From: CAMLHP01 sp035759745
GTDB lineage: Bacteria > Gemmatimonadota > Gemmatimonadetes > Gemmatimonadales > GWC2-71-9
Length of the DNA: 14,260 nt
Assembly: GCA_035759745.1 (NCBI GenBank)
Contig: DASTUF010000103.1
Coordinates: 1-14,260 of the forward strand
Direction: 5' to 3'
Shown in pieces: positions 5,521 through 13,065 of this stretch. The notes under the pieces were generated by a model. That model was given only the letters and a program-made list of their open reading frames with translations. It was not told the DNA's origin and did not search any database. Position numbers and translations under genes: made by a program. How positions within the stretch are numbered: position 1 is the stretch's first letter; every line of letters begins with the position of its first letter.

Positions 5521-6663
5521 ATGCGTACTCCCGAGGTGCGGAACGAGCGGGGCGTGGCGCTGGCGATGGCGGTCTTCGCCCTGGTGGTGATCGGCGCGCT
5601 GGTGGCGGGCACGTTCATGGCCGGGCGACTGGAACAGCGCGGCGGGCAGAGCGCCGTCTACCAGGCGCAGGCGTTCGAGGCGGCGGAAGCCGGGCTCGCC
5701 ACCACCATCGCCAACTGGGACGCCGACTGGAACGACCTGGCGGTGGGCGACAGTCTGGTGCTGGCGCAGACGTCGATCGGCGGCTCCGTCGCGCCGGGAG
5801 TGTCCTACCAGCCGACCCTCGTCCGCACCGGGGAATGGAACTACCTGGTCCGCTCGACCGGCATGCGCTCGTTCGGCTCCGGTGTGCTGGCGCAGCGGAC
5901 CGTGGGTCAGCTCACCAAGATGGTCTTCGCCAACGTCCCCATTCGCGCGGCGCTGACTGCGCGAGGTGACCTCGAGGTGCGGGGTACCGCCGACCTCTAT
6001 GGCACCAATGGCGATCCGCCGGACTGGGGCTCGGAGAGCGAGTTGCGGGAAGCCTGCCCCTACGACGCCACGACGGTGCCGTCGGCCGAGGTCAGCGGCG
6101 AGATCCGGGTCAGCGGTACACCGACCATGCTGCCTCCGCCGGTCGACAGCTCGGAGGCGGTGGGGGATACCGCGCTGTACCTGGGGCCCTACAACGACCT
6201 GGTGGCAATGGCCACGCTGGTGCTGGGCAACGGCACCATGAGCCCGGTGCCGACTGCCACCCTGGATTCGTTTCCTGTGTGCCGGACCGACCTGCAGACC
6301 AACTGGGGCGAGCCGGAGAACGTGGTCACTTCCTGCAAGGACTACTTCCCCATCATCTACCGGCCGGGGAACCTGCGGATCAGCAACGGCCGGGGCCAGG
6401 GCATCCTGCTGGTGGACGGCGACCTGGAACTGGCGGGCAACTTCACCTTTGCCGGCATCATCATGACGCGGGGTGCCTTCCGCGCCAGCCACGGCACCAA
6501 CGACGTGTACGGCACGGTGCTGGCTGCCAACGCGTTGCTGGACGACATCAATCTCGCCGGAACGCCGCAGGTGCAGTTCTCCACATGCGCCGTCAGCCGG
6601 GCGCTGCAGCGGTCGGGCAAGGCCAAGCCGCTGCTGGAGCGGGCGTGGGCGCAGTTGTATTAG
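5521..6663 (+). CDS. PilX-type minor pilin (GspK-like, no Glu5) with long C-terminal domain
   Basis: Protein of 380 residues whose N-terminus (ERG then VALAMAVFALVVIGALVAG) matches the PilX N-terminal type: cleavage after Gly11 and Met, not Glu, at mature position 5. Lack of Glu5 is known for tip subunits such as GspK, so a pilus-tip place is a fair inference. The segment AVYQAQAFEAAEAGLA is the conserved second part of the PilX helix. The C-terminal 110 residues contain GILLVDGDLELAGNFTFAGIIMTRGAFRA-like strands that read as short beta-solenoid turns, a style I know from PilX-like proteins of this kind. Four cysteines are scattered. GAGGAG at 5512-5517 sets ATG 5521. No PilY1 adhesin gene follows; instead the stop codon overlaps a G-rich repeat and a terminator comes 80 bases later. 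Confidence 0.82.
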   Translation: MRTPEVRNERGVALAMAVFALVVIGALVAGTFMAGRLEQRGGQSAVYQAQAFEAAEAGLATTIANWDADWNDLAVGDSLVLAQTSIGGSVAPGVSYQPTLVRTGEWNYLVRSTGMRSFGSGVLAQRTVGQLTKMVFANVPIRAALTARGDLEVRGTADLYGTNGDPPDWGSESELREACPYDATTVPSAEVSGEIRVSGTPTMLPPPVDSSEAVGDTALYLGPYNDLVAMATLVLGNGTMSPVPTATLDSFPVCRTDLQTNWGEPENVVTSCKDYFPIIYRPGNLRISNGRGQGILLVDGDLELAGNFTFAGIIMTRGAFRASHGTNDVYGTVLAANALLDDINLAGTPQVQFSTCAVSRALQRSGKAKPLLERAWAQLY

Positions 6664-6697
6664 GGGTCAGGGATCAGGGGTCAGGGATCAGGGGTCG
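6663..6697 (+). repeat. GGGRTCA heptamer array overlapping the pilX stop codon
   Basis: Five tandem 7-base units alternating GGGGTCA and GGGATCA, the last one ending TCG, beginning with the final G of the TAG stop. Five G-tracts with 3-4 base loops make a strong G-quadruplex candidate on the coding strand and in the mRNA. The same unit overlaps the stop of the regulator gene at 3666. Confidence 0.93.
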
Positions 6698-6740
6698 GAA
6701 TGCACCCCTGCCGCAAGCTGAAAGAATGCAAGCAAAAGGG

Positions 6741-6772
6741 GGGTCCGGGCGGGTGTCCGGGCCCTTCTTTTT
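6741..6772 (+). terminator. Intrinsic terminator after the minor pilin operon
   Basis: Ten-pair stem (6741-6750 with 6755-6764, two G-U pairs), GGGT loop, then TTCTTTTT. An A-run precedes it (6734-6737). It separates the minor pilin operon from pilMNOPQ. The rest of the 6664-6973 gap holds the heptamer array before it and a sigma-54 promoter and leader after it; no gene is supported there. Confidence 0.88.
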
Positions 6773-6834
6773 GCACCGCAGCAACGTGCTTAACTCGTTG
6801 TGGTGGCGTGGCTTGAGGTGGTAGGTGCGGGCAT

Positions 6835-6850
6835 TGGCACATCGGTTGCT
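6835..6850 (+). promoter_or_regulatory. Sigma-54 (-24/-12) promoter for pilMNOPQ
   Basis: TGGCACATCGGTTGCT matches the TGGCAC-N5-TTGCW consensus at every defined position. It lies 32 to 16 bases after a possible TCGTTGT half-site and 123 bases before pilM ATG, predicting a start near 6861 and a leader of about 110 bases. Together with the NtrC-class regulator upstream it indicates activator-dependent control of the alignment complex genes. Confidence 0.85.
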
Positions 6851-6973
6851 CCCCAGCGCGTGCAATCCTTTTCGCATTCATGCGCTCCGGCGGCGGGGAT
6901 TCGGGTTGGCACTTCGCCGGTCGAATTGAACAGGTTATCGGCTCCAGGACTTCACCTCATCCAGCAGGCACGT

Positions 6974-8017
6974 ATGGCACTGTTCGGCCGCAACAAGACG
7001 ACGGTCGCCCTCGACATCGGCAGCGGGCTCATCAAGCTGGTGCAGATCTCTCATGGCTCGGGTGAGCCGGTGCTGACCAAGGTCGCCACGACCCAGGTGG
7101 TGGACGACGCGATCGTCGAGGGCGAGGTCATGGACAAGGGGATCGTCGCTGACGCTATCCGCGGGCTGCTGGCGTCTTCCGGCATCAAGACCAAGCGGGT
7201 GGTGACGGCGGTGGGCGGCCGGGACGTGATCATCAAGAAGATCACCATGGACCGGATGAGGGAGGCCGAGGCGCGCGAGGTGATCCGCTGGGAGGCGGAG
7301 CAGCACGTGCCGTTCGACATGGACAATGTCGAGCTCGACTTCCAGATCCTGGATCCTGACACAGATGGCCTGCAGATGACGGTGCTGCTGGTGGCGGCCA
7401 AGCGCGAGCTGGTCGAGACCAAGATGGCGCTGCTGGCGGATGTCGGGCTGGAGCCGTCCATCATCGACATCGACGCCTTTGCGCTGCACAACGCCTTCCG
7501 GATCAACCACCCGGACACCGCGCGCGGCGTGGTGGGACTGGTCAATGTGGGCCACGAGACCACCAACGTGAACATCCTGGACGACGGTGTGCCGGTGCTC
7601 ACGCGGGACATCATGATCGGCACGCGCCGGCTGCGGGAGGACCTGCAGCGCGAACGCGGGCTGACGGCCGAAGAGGCGGAGCGGATGCTTCAGGCGCCCG
7701 AGCTGGATCCCGCGCTCAAGCCCTACCTCGAGAGCCGGGGCGAGGAAATCGCCGTCGGGATCGAGCGGGCCGCTGCGTTCCTGCAGTCGGCCAGCCGGTC
7801 GGGTGGCGGCGTGTCGCGGCTGTTCGTCACGGGCGGCGGGTCGCGGATTCCCGGGCTCACCCGGGTGCTGGCCGACCGGCTGCGGTTGCCGGTGACGCAG
7901 GCCAACCCGATCGAGCGGCTGCAGGTCGCCGAGGGCGTGTTTGACATGATGGAAGTGGACGAAGTGGCCCCGCTGCTGATGCTGCCGATCGGCCTTGCCT
8001 TGCGGCAGGCCGCCTGA
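6974..8017 (+). CDS. pilM: Type IV pilus assembly ATPase-fold protein PilM
   Basis: Cytoplasmic actin-like (FtsA-fold) protein of 347 residues that binds the N-terminal tail of PilN and links the cytoplasmic motor to the alignment complex. Visible fold motifs: phosphate-1 loop VALDIGSGLIKLVQ (about 10-24), the EAREVIRWEAEQHVPF segment characteristic of PilM, phosphate-2 loop VGLVNVGHETTNVNI, and the adenosine motif FVTGGGSRIPGL. ATG 6974 is preferred: it gives the normal N-terminus (MALFGRNKTTVALDIG), while the frame open back to 6800 runs through the promoter and is not conserved in style. The ribosome site is poor. First gene of a five-gene operon behind the sigma-54 promoter, ending with 25 bases to pilN. 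Confidence 0.95.
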   Translation: MALFGRNKTTVALDIGSGLIKLVQISHGSGEPVLTKVATTQVVDDAIVEGEVMDKGIVADAIRGLLASSGIKTKRVVTAVGGRDVIIKKITMDRMREAEAREVIRWEAEQHVPFDMDNVELDFQILDPDTDGLQMTVLLVAAKRELVETKMALLADVGLEPSIIDIDAFALHNAFRINHPDTARGVVGLVNVGHETTNVNILDDGVPVLTRDIMIGTRRLREDLQRERGLTAEEAERMLQAPELDPALKPYLESRGEEIAVGIERAAAFLQSASRSGGGVSRLFVTGGGSRIPGLTRVLADRLRLPVTQANPIERLQVAEGVFDMMEVDEVAPLLMLPIGLALRQAA

Positions 8018-8042
8018 CCCGCGCTGAGGATTCGAGCTACCC

Positions 8043-8771
8043 ATGATCAATGTCAATCTTCGCCCCGGGCTCAAGCGCAAGCGGGCCGGCTCGTCCCTGA
8101 ACTTCAAGGGACTGGCCGATCGCTTCCAGGGTTTCGGCGGCTCAGTCAAGGACCCGATGCTGATGGCCGCCGGCGTCGCCTGGGTGGTGGCGATCGGTTT
8201 CCTCGGCGTCATGTGGGTCTCCACCCAGCGGGAACTGAGCGCGCTGGAGCCGCAGCTGGAGCAGACCCGCTCCGAGCACAGCCGGTTCCAGACCTTCCTG
8301 GCGCAGAAGCACAAGCAGGAAGTGATTCGCGACTCGCTGCTGGCCCAGATCGGTGTGATCCGGTCGGTGGACGGCGACCGCTACGTCTGGCCCCACGTAA
8401 TGGACGAAGTGGCCAAGGCGCTTCCGGCGTACACCTGGCTGACCGGTGTCTTCGCTGAGCAGGCGGTGGCGGTGGCAGCGCCCCTGCCGGCCAAGGCGGG
8501 TGCTGCGGCCAAGGCCGACAGTGCGGCCGCGCCACCGGTGGAGCAGGCACTCAAGTTCCGGATCGAAGGCCGCACGGTGGACATCCAGGCCTACACCCGG
8601 TTCCTGCGGCAGCTCGAGGCGTCGCCCTGGCTGCACGACGTGACGGCAGTGTCGGTCAGTACCGTGGTGGAGCAGGAGCGTCCGGTGACGGCGTTCGTGA
8701 TCCGGTCCAGCTTCGCCCAGGCCGACTCCGCCTATGTGCGGACGGTGTCCCTCAGCGAATCGGTGAGGTAA
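8043..8771 (+). CDS. pilN: Type IV pilus inner-membrane protein PilN
   Basis: Bitopic inner-membrane protein of 242 residues. It opens with INVNLRP, the short cytoplasmic motif that docks into PilM, then a basic stretch, one TM helix (about 38-60), a coiled-coil region (about 62-110) and a periplasmic ferredoxin-like domain that pairs with PilO. The core domain (LKFRIEGRTVDIQAYTRFLRQLEASPWLHDV) is typical of PilN. An Ala/Pro/Lys-rich insertion (about 138-164, AVAAPLPAKAGAAAKADSAA region) separates two parts of the periplasmic domain and makes the protein longer than the roughly 200 residues of proteobacterial PilN. Three bases separate it from pilO. Confidence 0.92.
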   Translation: MINVNLRPGLKRKRAGSSLNFKGLADRFQGFGGSVKDPMLMAAGVAWVVAIGFLGVMWVSTQRELSALEPQLEQTRSEHSRFQTFLAQKHKQEVIRDSLLAQIGVIRSVDGDRYVWPHVMDEVAKALPAYTWLTGVFAEQAVAVAAPLPAKAGAAAKADSAAAPPVEQALKFRIEGRTVDIQAYTRFLRQLEASPWLHDVTAVSVSTVVEQERPVTAFVIRSSFAQADSAYVRTVSLSESVR

Positions 8772-8774
8772 CCC

Positions 8775-9401
8775 ATGGCTCTCTCATCCTCGAAGACCAC
8801 GCCGATCCTGCTGATCCTGATCGCCGGACTGGTGGGATACATCGGATACACCGGCACCGCGATCTCCAGCCTGGGAATCCCGGGCGTGAGCGCCCAGCGG
8901 GCGCACGCGACGGCCATCAAGGACACGCTGGCGACGCTGGAGGCGCAGATCGACAGCGCCAAGCGCGAGCTGGCCACCGGCACCGCGGAAGACGTGCGCA
9001 AGAAGCTGGAGGAGCATCGGGCCAGCCTGGCGCTGCTGCGGCGGCTGGTGCCCGAGCGGAACGAAGTTCCGAACCTGCTGGATGACATGTCCACCCGCGC
9101 CAAGATGCGGGGCGTCAGCCTGGCGCAGCTGATGCCGCAGCCGGTTGAAGTCGGTCCGGTGCCGTTCGACACTTACCGCTACGACATCTCGGTGATCGGC
9201 AAGTACGACCAGATCGGCGAGTTCCTGGGAGACGTGGCCAGCCTGCAGCGGATCATCGTGCCGCAGAACGTGCAGCTGGCGGTGGCGAACAATGCCGCTG
9301 CCAAGGCCCTGGGTGATTCCAGCGGTTCGCTGCTGGAGGCGAAGTTCCAGATCCGCACCTTTGTGAAGTCCAGCGCGCAGGAGGTGGCCAGTGGGACGTA
9401 A
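8775..9401 (+). CDS. pilO: Type IV pilus inner-membrane protein PilO
   Basis: Bitopic inner-membrane protein of 208 residues and usual PilO length. A short cytoplasmic tail, one TM helix (about 10-29, LLILIAGLVGYIGYTG), a coiled coil (about 42-90) and a periplasmic domain with the PilO signatures LRRLVPERNEVPNLLDDMS and PFDTYRYDISVIGKYDQIGEFLGDVASLQRIIVP. It forms a heterodimer with PilN and contacts PilP. GAGG at 8765-8768 lies inside the end of pilN and serves ATG 8775. The last 11 bases overlap pilP. Confidence 0.94.
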   Translation: MALSSSKTTPILLILIAGLVGYIGYTGTAISSLGIPGVSAQRAHATAIKDTLATLEAQIDSAKRELATGTAEDVRKKLEEHRASLALLRRLVPERNEVPNLLDDMSTRAKMRGVSLAQLMPQPVEVGPVPFDTYRYDISVIGKYDQIGEFLGDVASLQRIIVPQNVQLAVANNAAAKALGDSSGSLLEAKFQIRTFVKSSAQEVASGT

Positions 9402-9912
9402 GCAACTGACGCTCGCCCTGCTTGCCCTGGCGGCCCTGGGTGGCTGCGGGGGAAGCGACGACAGCGGTGACGACGAGAGCACCGTGTCAGTCGCGGCGAT
9501 CCGCGACAGCATCCAGAAGGCACGCGGCACGGCACCGGTGGAGACCGCCTCGAGCGGCGCCATCGCGACCGCGCCGATGGAAGGCACGGTCCAGCGGGAG
9601 GAGTTCGCCTACGGCGGCGGCACCCGCGATCCGTTCGCGTCGCTGATCAACCTGAAGGCGACCGGCCCCACGATCGACAACCTCCAGCTGGTGGGCATCT
9701 ACCAGAGCCGGAGCGGCGGCGTGGACAACAGCGTGGCGGTGCTGCGCGAGAAGGATTCGGGCAAGCGCCACATGCTGCGGGATGGCGACCAGCTGGGACG
9801 GCTGCAGCTGGTGGCGATCCAGACAAAGGATGTGACGTTCCTGATCGAGGAATACGGGTTCGAGCGGCAACAGACTCTCTCCCTGCGGAAGCAGGAGGAT
9901 GTGACGCCATGA
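9391..9912 (+). CDS. pilP: Type IV pilus lipoprotein PilP
   Basis: Inner-membrane lipoprotein of 173 residues that couples the PilN/PilO pair to the secretin. The signal peptide ends in the lipobox LGGC (Cys19, the lipidated residue). A disordered acidic and Ala/Ser-rich stretch follows to about residue 70, then the PilP beta domain, beginning with the family hallmark RDPFASL and LQLVGIYQS and ending ERQQTLSLRKQ. GTG 9391 with AGGAGG at 9379-9384 is well supported; starting there overlaps pilO by 11 bases. The gene ends in an ATGA overlap with pilQ, so the two are translationally coupled. Confidence 0.94.
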   Translation: MGRKQLTLALLALAALGGCGGSDDSGDDESTVSVAAIRDSIQKARGTAPVETASSGAIATAPMEGTVQREEFAYGGGTRDPFASLINLKATGPTIDNLQLVGIYQSRSGGVDNSVAVLREKDSGKRHMLRDGDQLGRLQLVAIQTKDVTFLIEEYGFERQQTLSLRKQEDVTP

Positions 9913-11723
9913 AGGCGCTGATTCGAGGCATGATCGTGGCCGCCGTGGCGCTCGTCGCCGCGTTGCCGGCCCAGGCGGCTGCCCAGGGCGGCCAGGTGAC
10001 GGCGGTGACGCTCCAGCCGTCGGCCGGCAAGGCCGAGCTGGTGGTGGGCGTCCAGGGCGCCGGCGAGATCCGGGACTTCGTGCTGCGGAGCCCGGACCGG
10101 CTGGTGCTCGACATCTCGGGCGCCACGTTGTCCGCGCCGGCCGCCACTTACGACGGCGTGAATCGCGCCGGTGTCCGCGACCTTCGTTACGGCCAGTTCC
10201 AGGCCGGCGTGGTGCGGGTGGTGCTGGAGCTGGACGCGCTGATGGATTATCAGGTGGAGCGCGAGCAGGGGGCAGTGAAGGTGACCTTCGCGGCGCCCCG
10301 CACCTTCCTGAGCTGGTCGTCGATGACGCCCGCGGCGCTGCCGCTGGCGGAACGCCCGGTGGACAGCCCGGTGCGGGCGGTGGCCGTGGCGCAGGTGCCG
10401 GTCGACGTCGAAGTCCCGGAGCCGGCGCGTGACGTGCTCGTGTCGAGTGCCTCGCGTCCGGTGAGCCAGCAGAGCCAGGAGCCGCGGATCACGGTGAGCT
10501 GGGATCGCGCCAGCATCGCTGACGTGGTGGCCGGTTTCGCCGCCTTCAGCGGCCGGAACATCGTGCTGGGCAAGGGCATCACGGGTGAAGTCTCGGCCGA
10601 GATCAAGAACCAGGCGTGGCCCGAGGCGTTCGCCGCGGTGCTCGCCACCCAGGGTCTCACCGCGCAGGAGATGGCGGGCGGGATCATCCGGGTGGACAAG
10701 CCGGAGACGCTGGCCGCGCTCGACTCGCTGGAGCCGCTGGAGACCACCGTGGTCCGCTTGAACTACAAGCAGGCCGACTCGATGGTGAAGGTGGTGGAGA
10801 GCGTGCTCACCAAGGACCGGGGCCGGGTGGCCGCGGCGTCGAGCTCCAATGCACTGATCATCACCGACACCCATTCCCGCCTGCCGGGCGTGGCCGACTT
10901 CGTGCGCGGCCTCGACACCCGCACGGCGCAGGTGTCGATCCAGGCCAAGATCATCTTCGTGGACCGGCGGAACCTGGAGCAGCTGGGCGTCAAGTACGAC
11001 CTCGGCGGCAACAACCAGTTCTTCAACAAGCTGGTGCAGCGGAGCGACGGGGAGGGCGGCTTCTTCGAAGAGGAAGCCAACATCATCAACCTGGGCGGCA
11101 ACTCGCTCTCGGCCATCGCCAACGCCGATGCTAATATCGTTGGCTCGGCGCTGGACCTGGTGTTCTCGACCGCGATCGGCGGCTTCTCGCTGACCTCGTT
11201 CCTGAGCGCGCTGGAGCGGGTGGAGCTCTCGGACGTGCAGGCCGAGCCGCTCATCACCACGCTCGACAACCAGAAGGCCGACATCCTGGTGGGTGACGAG
11301 ATCCCGCTCCGGGTGGTGGACGCCAGCTCGCAGTCGGGCGGCGGTGCGGCCCGGTCCACGGTGGAGTTCAAGGAGACCGGCATCCGGCTGACCGTGACGC
11401 CGCATGTCACCAACAACCGCCAGATCCTGATGCAGCTCGAGACCGAGCGCTCCAACGTCGTGCCGCTCGCGGCCGCCGACCTGGGCTTCTCGATCCAGAA
11501 GCAGAAGGCCACCAACCAGCTCCTGGTCAATGACGGCGAGACCAGCGTCATCGGCGGCCTGACCGTCACCTCGGTCACCCGCTCGCGGTCGGGCATCCCG
11601 CTCCTGTCAGGGCTGCCGCTGGTGGGCAAGCTGTTCAGCTACAGCACGGATGAGGAGAATCGCCGTGACCTCGTTATCTTGGTCACGCCGCGAATCGTGG
11701 ATGACGGCGTCGAGACGCCGTGA
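9909..11723 (+). CDS. pilQ: Type IV pilus secretin PilQ
   Basis: Outer-membrane secretin through which the pilus passes, 604 residues. Sec signal peptide with cleavage near residue 23-25 (LPAQAAAQ). Domains: a single AMIN peptidoglycan-binding domain (about 28-135), a Ser/Pro/Val-rich spacer, a secretin/TonB N-terminal domain (about 193-262), an N1/NolW domain (about 279-340) and the secretin beta-barrel (about 342-602) with the conserved VETLxNQKAD-like stretch LITTLDNQKADILVGDEIP, ETGIRLTVTPHV, IGGL and GIPLLSGLPLVGKLFSY, closing with LVILVTPRIV. Shorter than proteobacterial PilQ (about 700), which has two AMIN domains. AGGAGG at 9893-9898 serves ATG 9909. Last gene of the operon. Confidence 0.96.
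   Translation: MKALIRGMIVAAVALVAALPAQAAAQGGQVTAVTLQPSAGKAELVVGVQGAGEIRDFVLRSPDRLVLDISGATLSAPAATYDGVNRAGVRDLRYGQFQAGVVRVVLELDALMDYQVEREQGAVKVTFAAPRTFLSWSSMTPAALPLAERPVDSPVRAVAVAQVPVDVEVPEPARDVLVSSASRPVSQQSQEPRITVSWDRASIADVVAGFAAFSGRNIVLGKGITGEVSAEIKNQAWPEAFAAVLATQGLTAQEMAGGIIRVDKPETLAALDSLEPLETTVVRLNYKQADSMVKVVESVLTKDRGRVAAASSSNALIITDTHSRLPGVADFVRGLDTRTAQVSIQAKIIFVDRRNLEQLGVKYDLGGNNQFFNKLVQRSDGEGGFFEEEANIINLGGNSLSAIANADANIVGSALDLVFSTAIGGFSLTSFLSALERVELSDVQAEPLITTLDNQKADILVGDEIPLRVVDASSQSGGGAARSTVEFKETGIRLTVTPHVTNNRQILMQLETERSNVVPLAAADLGFSIQKQKATNQLLVNDGETSVIGGLTVTSVTRSRSGIPLLSGLPLVGKLFSYSTDEENRRDLVILVTPRIVDDGVETP
11704..11721 (+). other. Hairpin overlapping the pilQ stop codon
   Basis: Perfect 7-bp stem ACGGCGT / ACGCCGT with a CGAG loop, spanning the last codons of pilQ and the first base of its TGA. 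It is followed 26 bases later by a longer perfect hairpin, so pilQ mRNA ends in two stem-loops. Confidence 0.7.
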
Positions 11724-11747
11724 CCCCATGAGTTGAGTCAGTCCCGC

Positions 11748-11777
11748 CACGGGCCCGGCAGAGATGCCGGGCCCGTG
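11748..11777 (+). terminator. Perfect 13-bp stem with GAGA tetraloop between pilQ and aroC
   Basis: Arms 11748-11760 and 11765-11777 pair completely (CACGGGCCCGGCA), with a GNRA-type GAGA loop. There is no T-run after it (GCGCGTTCC), so it may be a weak or factor-dependent terminator, a 3'-end stabiliser for pilMNOPQ mRNA, or an element in the aroC leader. The hairpin ends 25 bases before the aroC start. Confidence 0.5.
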
Positions 11778-11802
11778 CGCGTTCCGGGAGGTACGCACCC
11801 GC

Positions 11803-13065
11803 ATGTCCCACCTGACGTTCACCACCGCAGGCGAGTCGCACGGCAAGGGCCTGGTGGCCATTGTCGAGGGGCTGCCGGCCGGGCTGGCGCTCGAGGCCGA
11901 CTCGGTCAATCACGAGCTGGGCCGCCGCATGCAGGGGCATGGACGGGGCGCCCGCATGAAGATCGAGCGCGACACCATCGAGTGGCTCTCGGGGGTGCGG
12001 GCAGGCGAGACGCTGGGTTCGCCGGTGGCGCTGCTGATCTCCAACCGTGACTGGGCCAACTGGGAAGACGTGATGGCCCACGAGGCCACCGGGCATCCGG
12101 GCGAGCTCCGCCGCCGGCGGGTGGCCCGGCCGAGGCCAGGGCATGCGGACCTGGCCGGCGTGCTCAAGTACGATAGGATAGATGCGCGCGACATCCTCGA
12201 ACGCGCCAGCGCGCGCGAGACCGCAGCACGGGTGGCGGCCGGTGCCATCGCGCGGCGGCTGCTGGAGGAATTCGGAGTCGAGATCGGGAGCCACGTGGTA
12301 TCGCTGGGCGGCGTGATGGCTACCCGGCCCGATCCGCTGCCGACACCGCTCAACGCTTCGGCGGATCAATCACCGGTGCGATGCCTGGATGGTGACGCGG
12401 CGAAGGAAATGATGGCGCGGATCGACGCCGCCAAGTCCGCCGGCGATACGCTTGGTGGTGAAGTCGAAGTGGTTGCGCGGGGGTTGCTGGTGGGGCTGGG
12501 GAGCCACGTGAGCTGGGACCGCAAGCTGGACGGCAGGCTGGCCGGCATGCTGATGGCCATCCCGGCGATCAAGTCGGTGGAGATCGGGCTGGGCGTCGAG
12601 GCGGCGCGGCGGCCGGGGTCGGACGTGCACGACGCGATCGAGCGGGATCCGCGGGTGTCGGAGGGCGACCGGCGCGGCGGCTTCCGTCGTCCCACCAACC
12701 GCGCGGGTGGACTCGAGGGCGGCATCAGCACCGGCGAGCCGATAGTGTGCCGCATCGGGATGAAGCCGATCTCGACGCTCATGTCGCCGCTCAGGACGGT
12801 GGACCTCCGCAGCGGCGAGCCGGCCAACGCGCAGAGCGAGCGTTCCGACGTGACGGCGGTGCCGGCGGCAGGGGTAATCGCGGAAGCGGTGGTCGCGCTG
12901 GTGCTGGCGGATGCGATGCTGGAGAAGTTCGGCGGCGACTCGCTGGGCGAGATGCAGCGCAACGTGGCCGGCTACCTGACCAACCTGGGCACGCGCTGGC
13001 GCGAGCCCAAGCCCGCTGCCGAGGCCGCGGCCGCCACCGATTCGAGCGAGAGCGATCCGGAGTGA
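11803..13065 (+). CDS. aroC: Chorismate synthase
   Basis: Converts 5-enolpyruvylshikimate-3-phosphate to chorismate with reduced FMN as cofactor, the last step of the shikimate pathway, in the cytosol. 420 residues. Family marks: the N-terminal TAGESHGKG with the catalytic His13, GRGARMKIERD, the RPRPGHADLAGVLKYD segment with the second active-site His, the ERASARETAARVAAGAIA signature, and FRRPTNRAGGLEGGISTGEPIV. The body is normal; a 20-residue Ala/Ser/Glu-rich tail (PKPAAEAAAATDSSESDPE) is extra compared with the usual 360-390 residues. ATG 11803 is preferred over 11764, as it gives the standard MSHLTFTTAGESHG start and GGGAGG lies at 11786-11791. The end overlaps aroK by four bases. Confidence 0.96.
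   Translation: MSHLTFTTAGESHGKGLVAIVEGLPAGLALEADSVNHELGRRMQGHGRGARMKIERDTIEWLSGVRAGETLGSPVALLISNRDWANWEDVMAHEATGHPGELRRRRVARPRPGHADLAGVLKYDRIDARDILERASARETAARVAAGAIARRLLEEFGVEIGSHVVSLGGVMATRPDPLPTPLNASADQSPVRCLDGDAAKEMMARIDAAKSAGDTLGGEVEVVARGLLVGLGSHVSWDRKLDGRLAGMLMAIPAIKSVEIGLGVEAARRPGSDVHDAIERDPRVSEGDRRGGFRRPTNRAGGLEGGISTGEPIVCRIGMKPISTLMSPLRTVDLRSGEPANAQSERSDVTAVPAAGVIAEAVVALVLADAMLEKFGGDSLGEMQRNVAGYLTNLGTRWREPKPAAEAAAATDSSESDPE

Noticed and set aside
6856..6885. Imperfect hairpin near the predicted pilM transcript start
   Set aside because: It straddles the expected start site, has a bulge and could arise by chance.
6907..6922. A second TGGCAC upstream of pilM
   Set aside because: No GC at the -12 spacing, so it lacks half of a sigma-54 promoter.
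6800..6973. Longer PilM start at 6800
   Set aside because: It would translate the sigma-54 promoter and leader; the family N-terminus starts at ATG 6974.
9699..11405. 568-codon - strand frame across pilP and pilQ
   Set aside because: Antisense to a secretin with all domains intact; composition is His/Arg/Gly-rich and shows no motif.
11764..11802. Longer AroC start at 11764
   Set aside because: The ATG lies at the loop of the 13-bp hairpin and adds residues absent from the family; 11803 has a ribosome site and the normal N-terminus.
12747..13061. Open frame upstream of aroK in the same frame
   Set aside because: It lies inside aroC in another frame; the kinase fold starts at GTG 13062 with the P-loop at residue 9.
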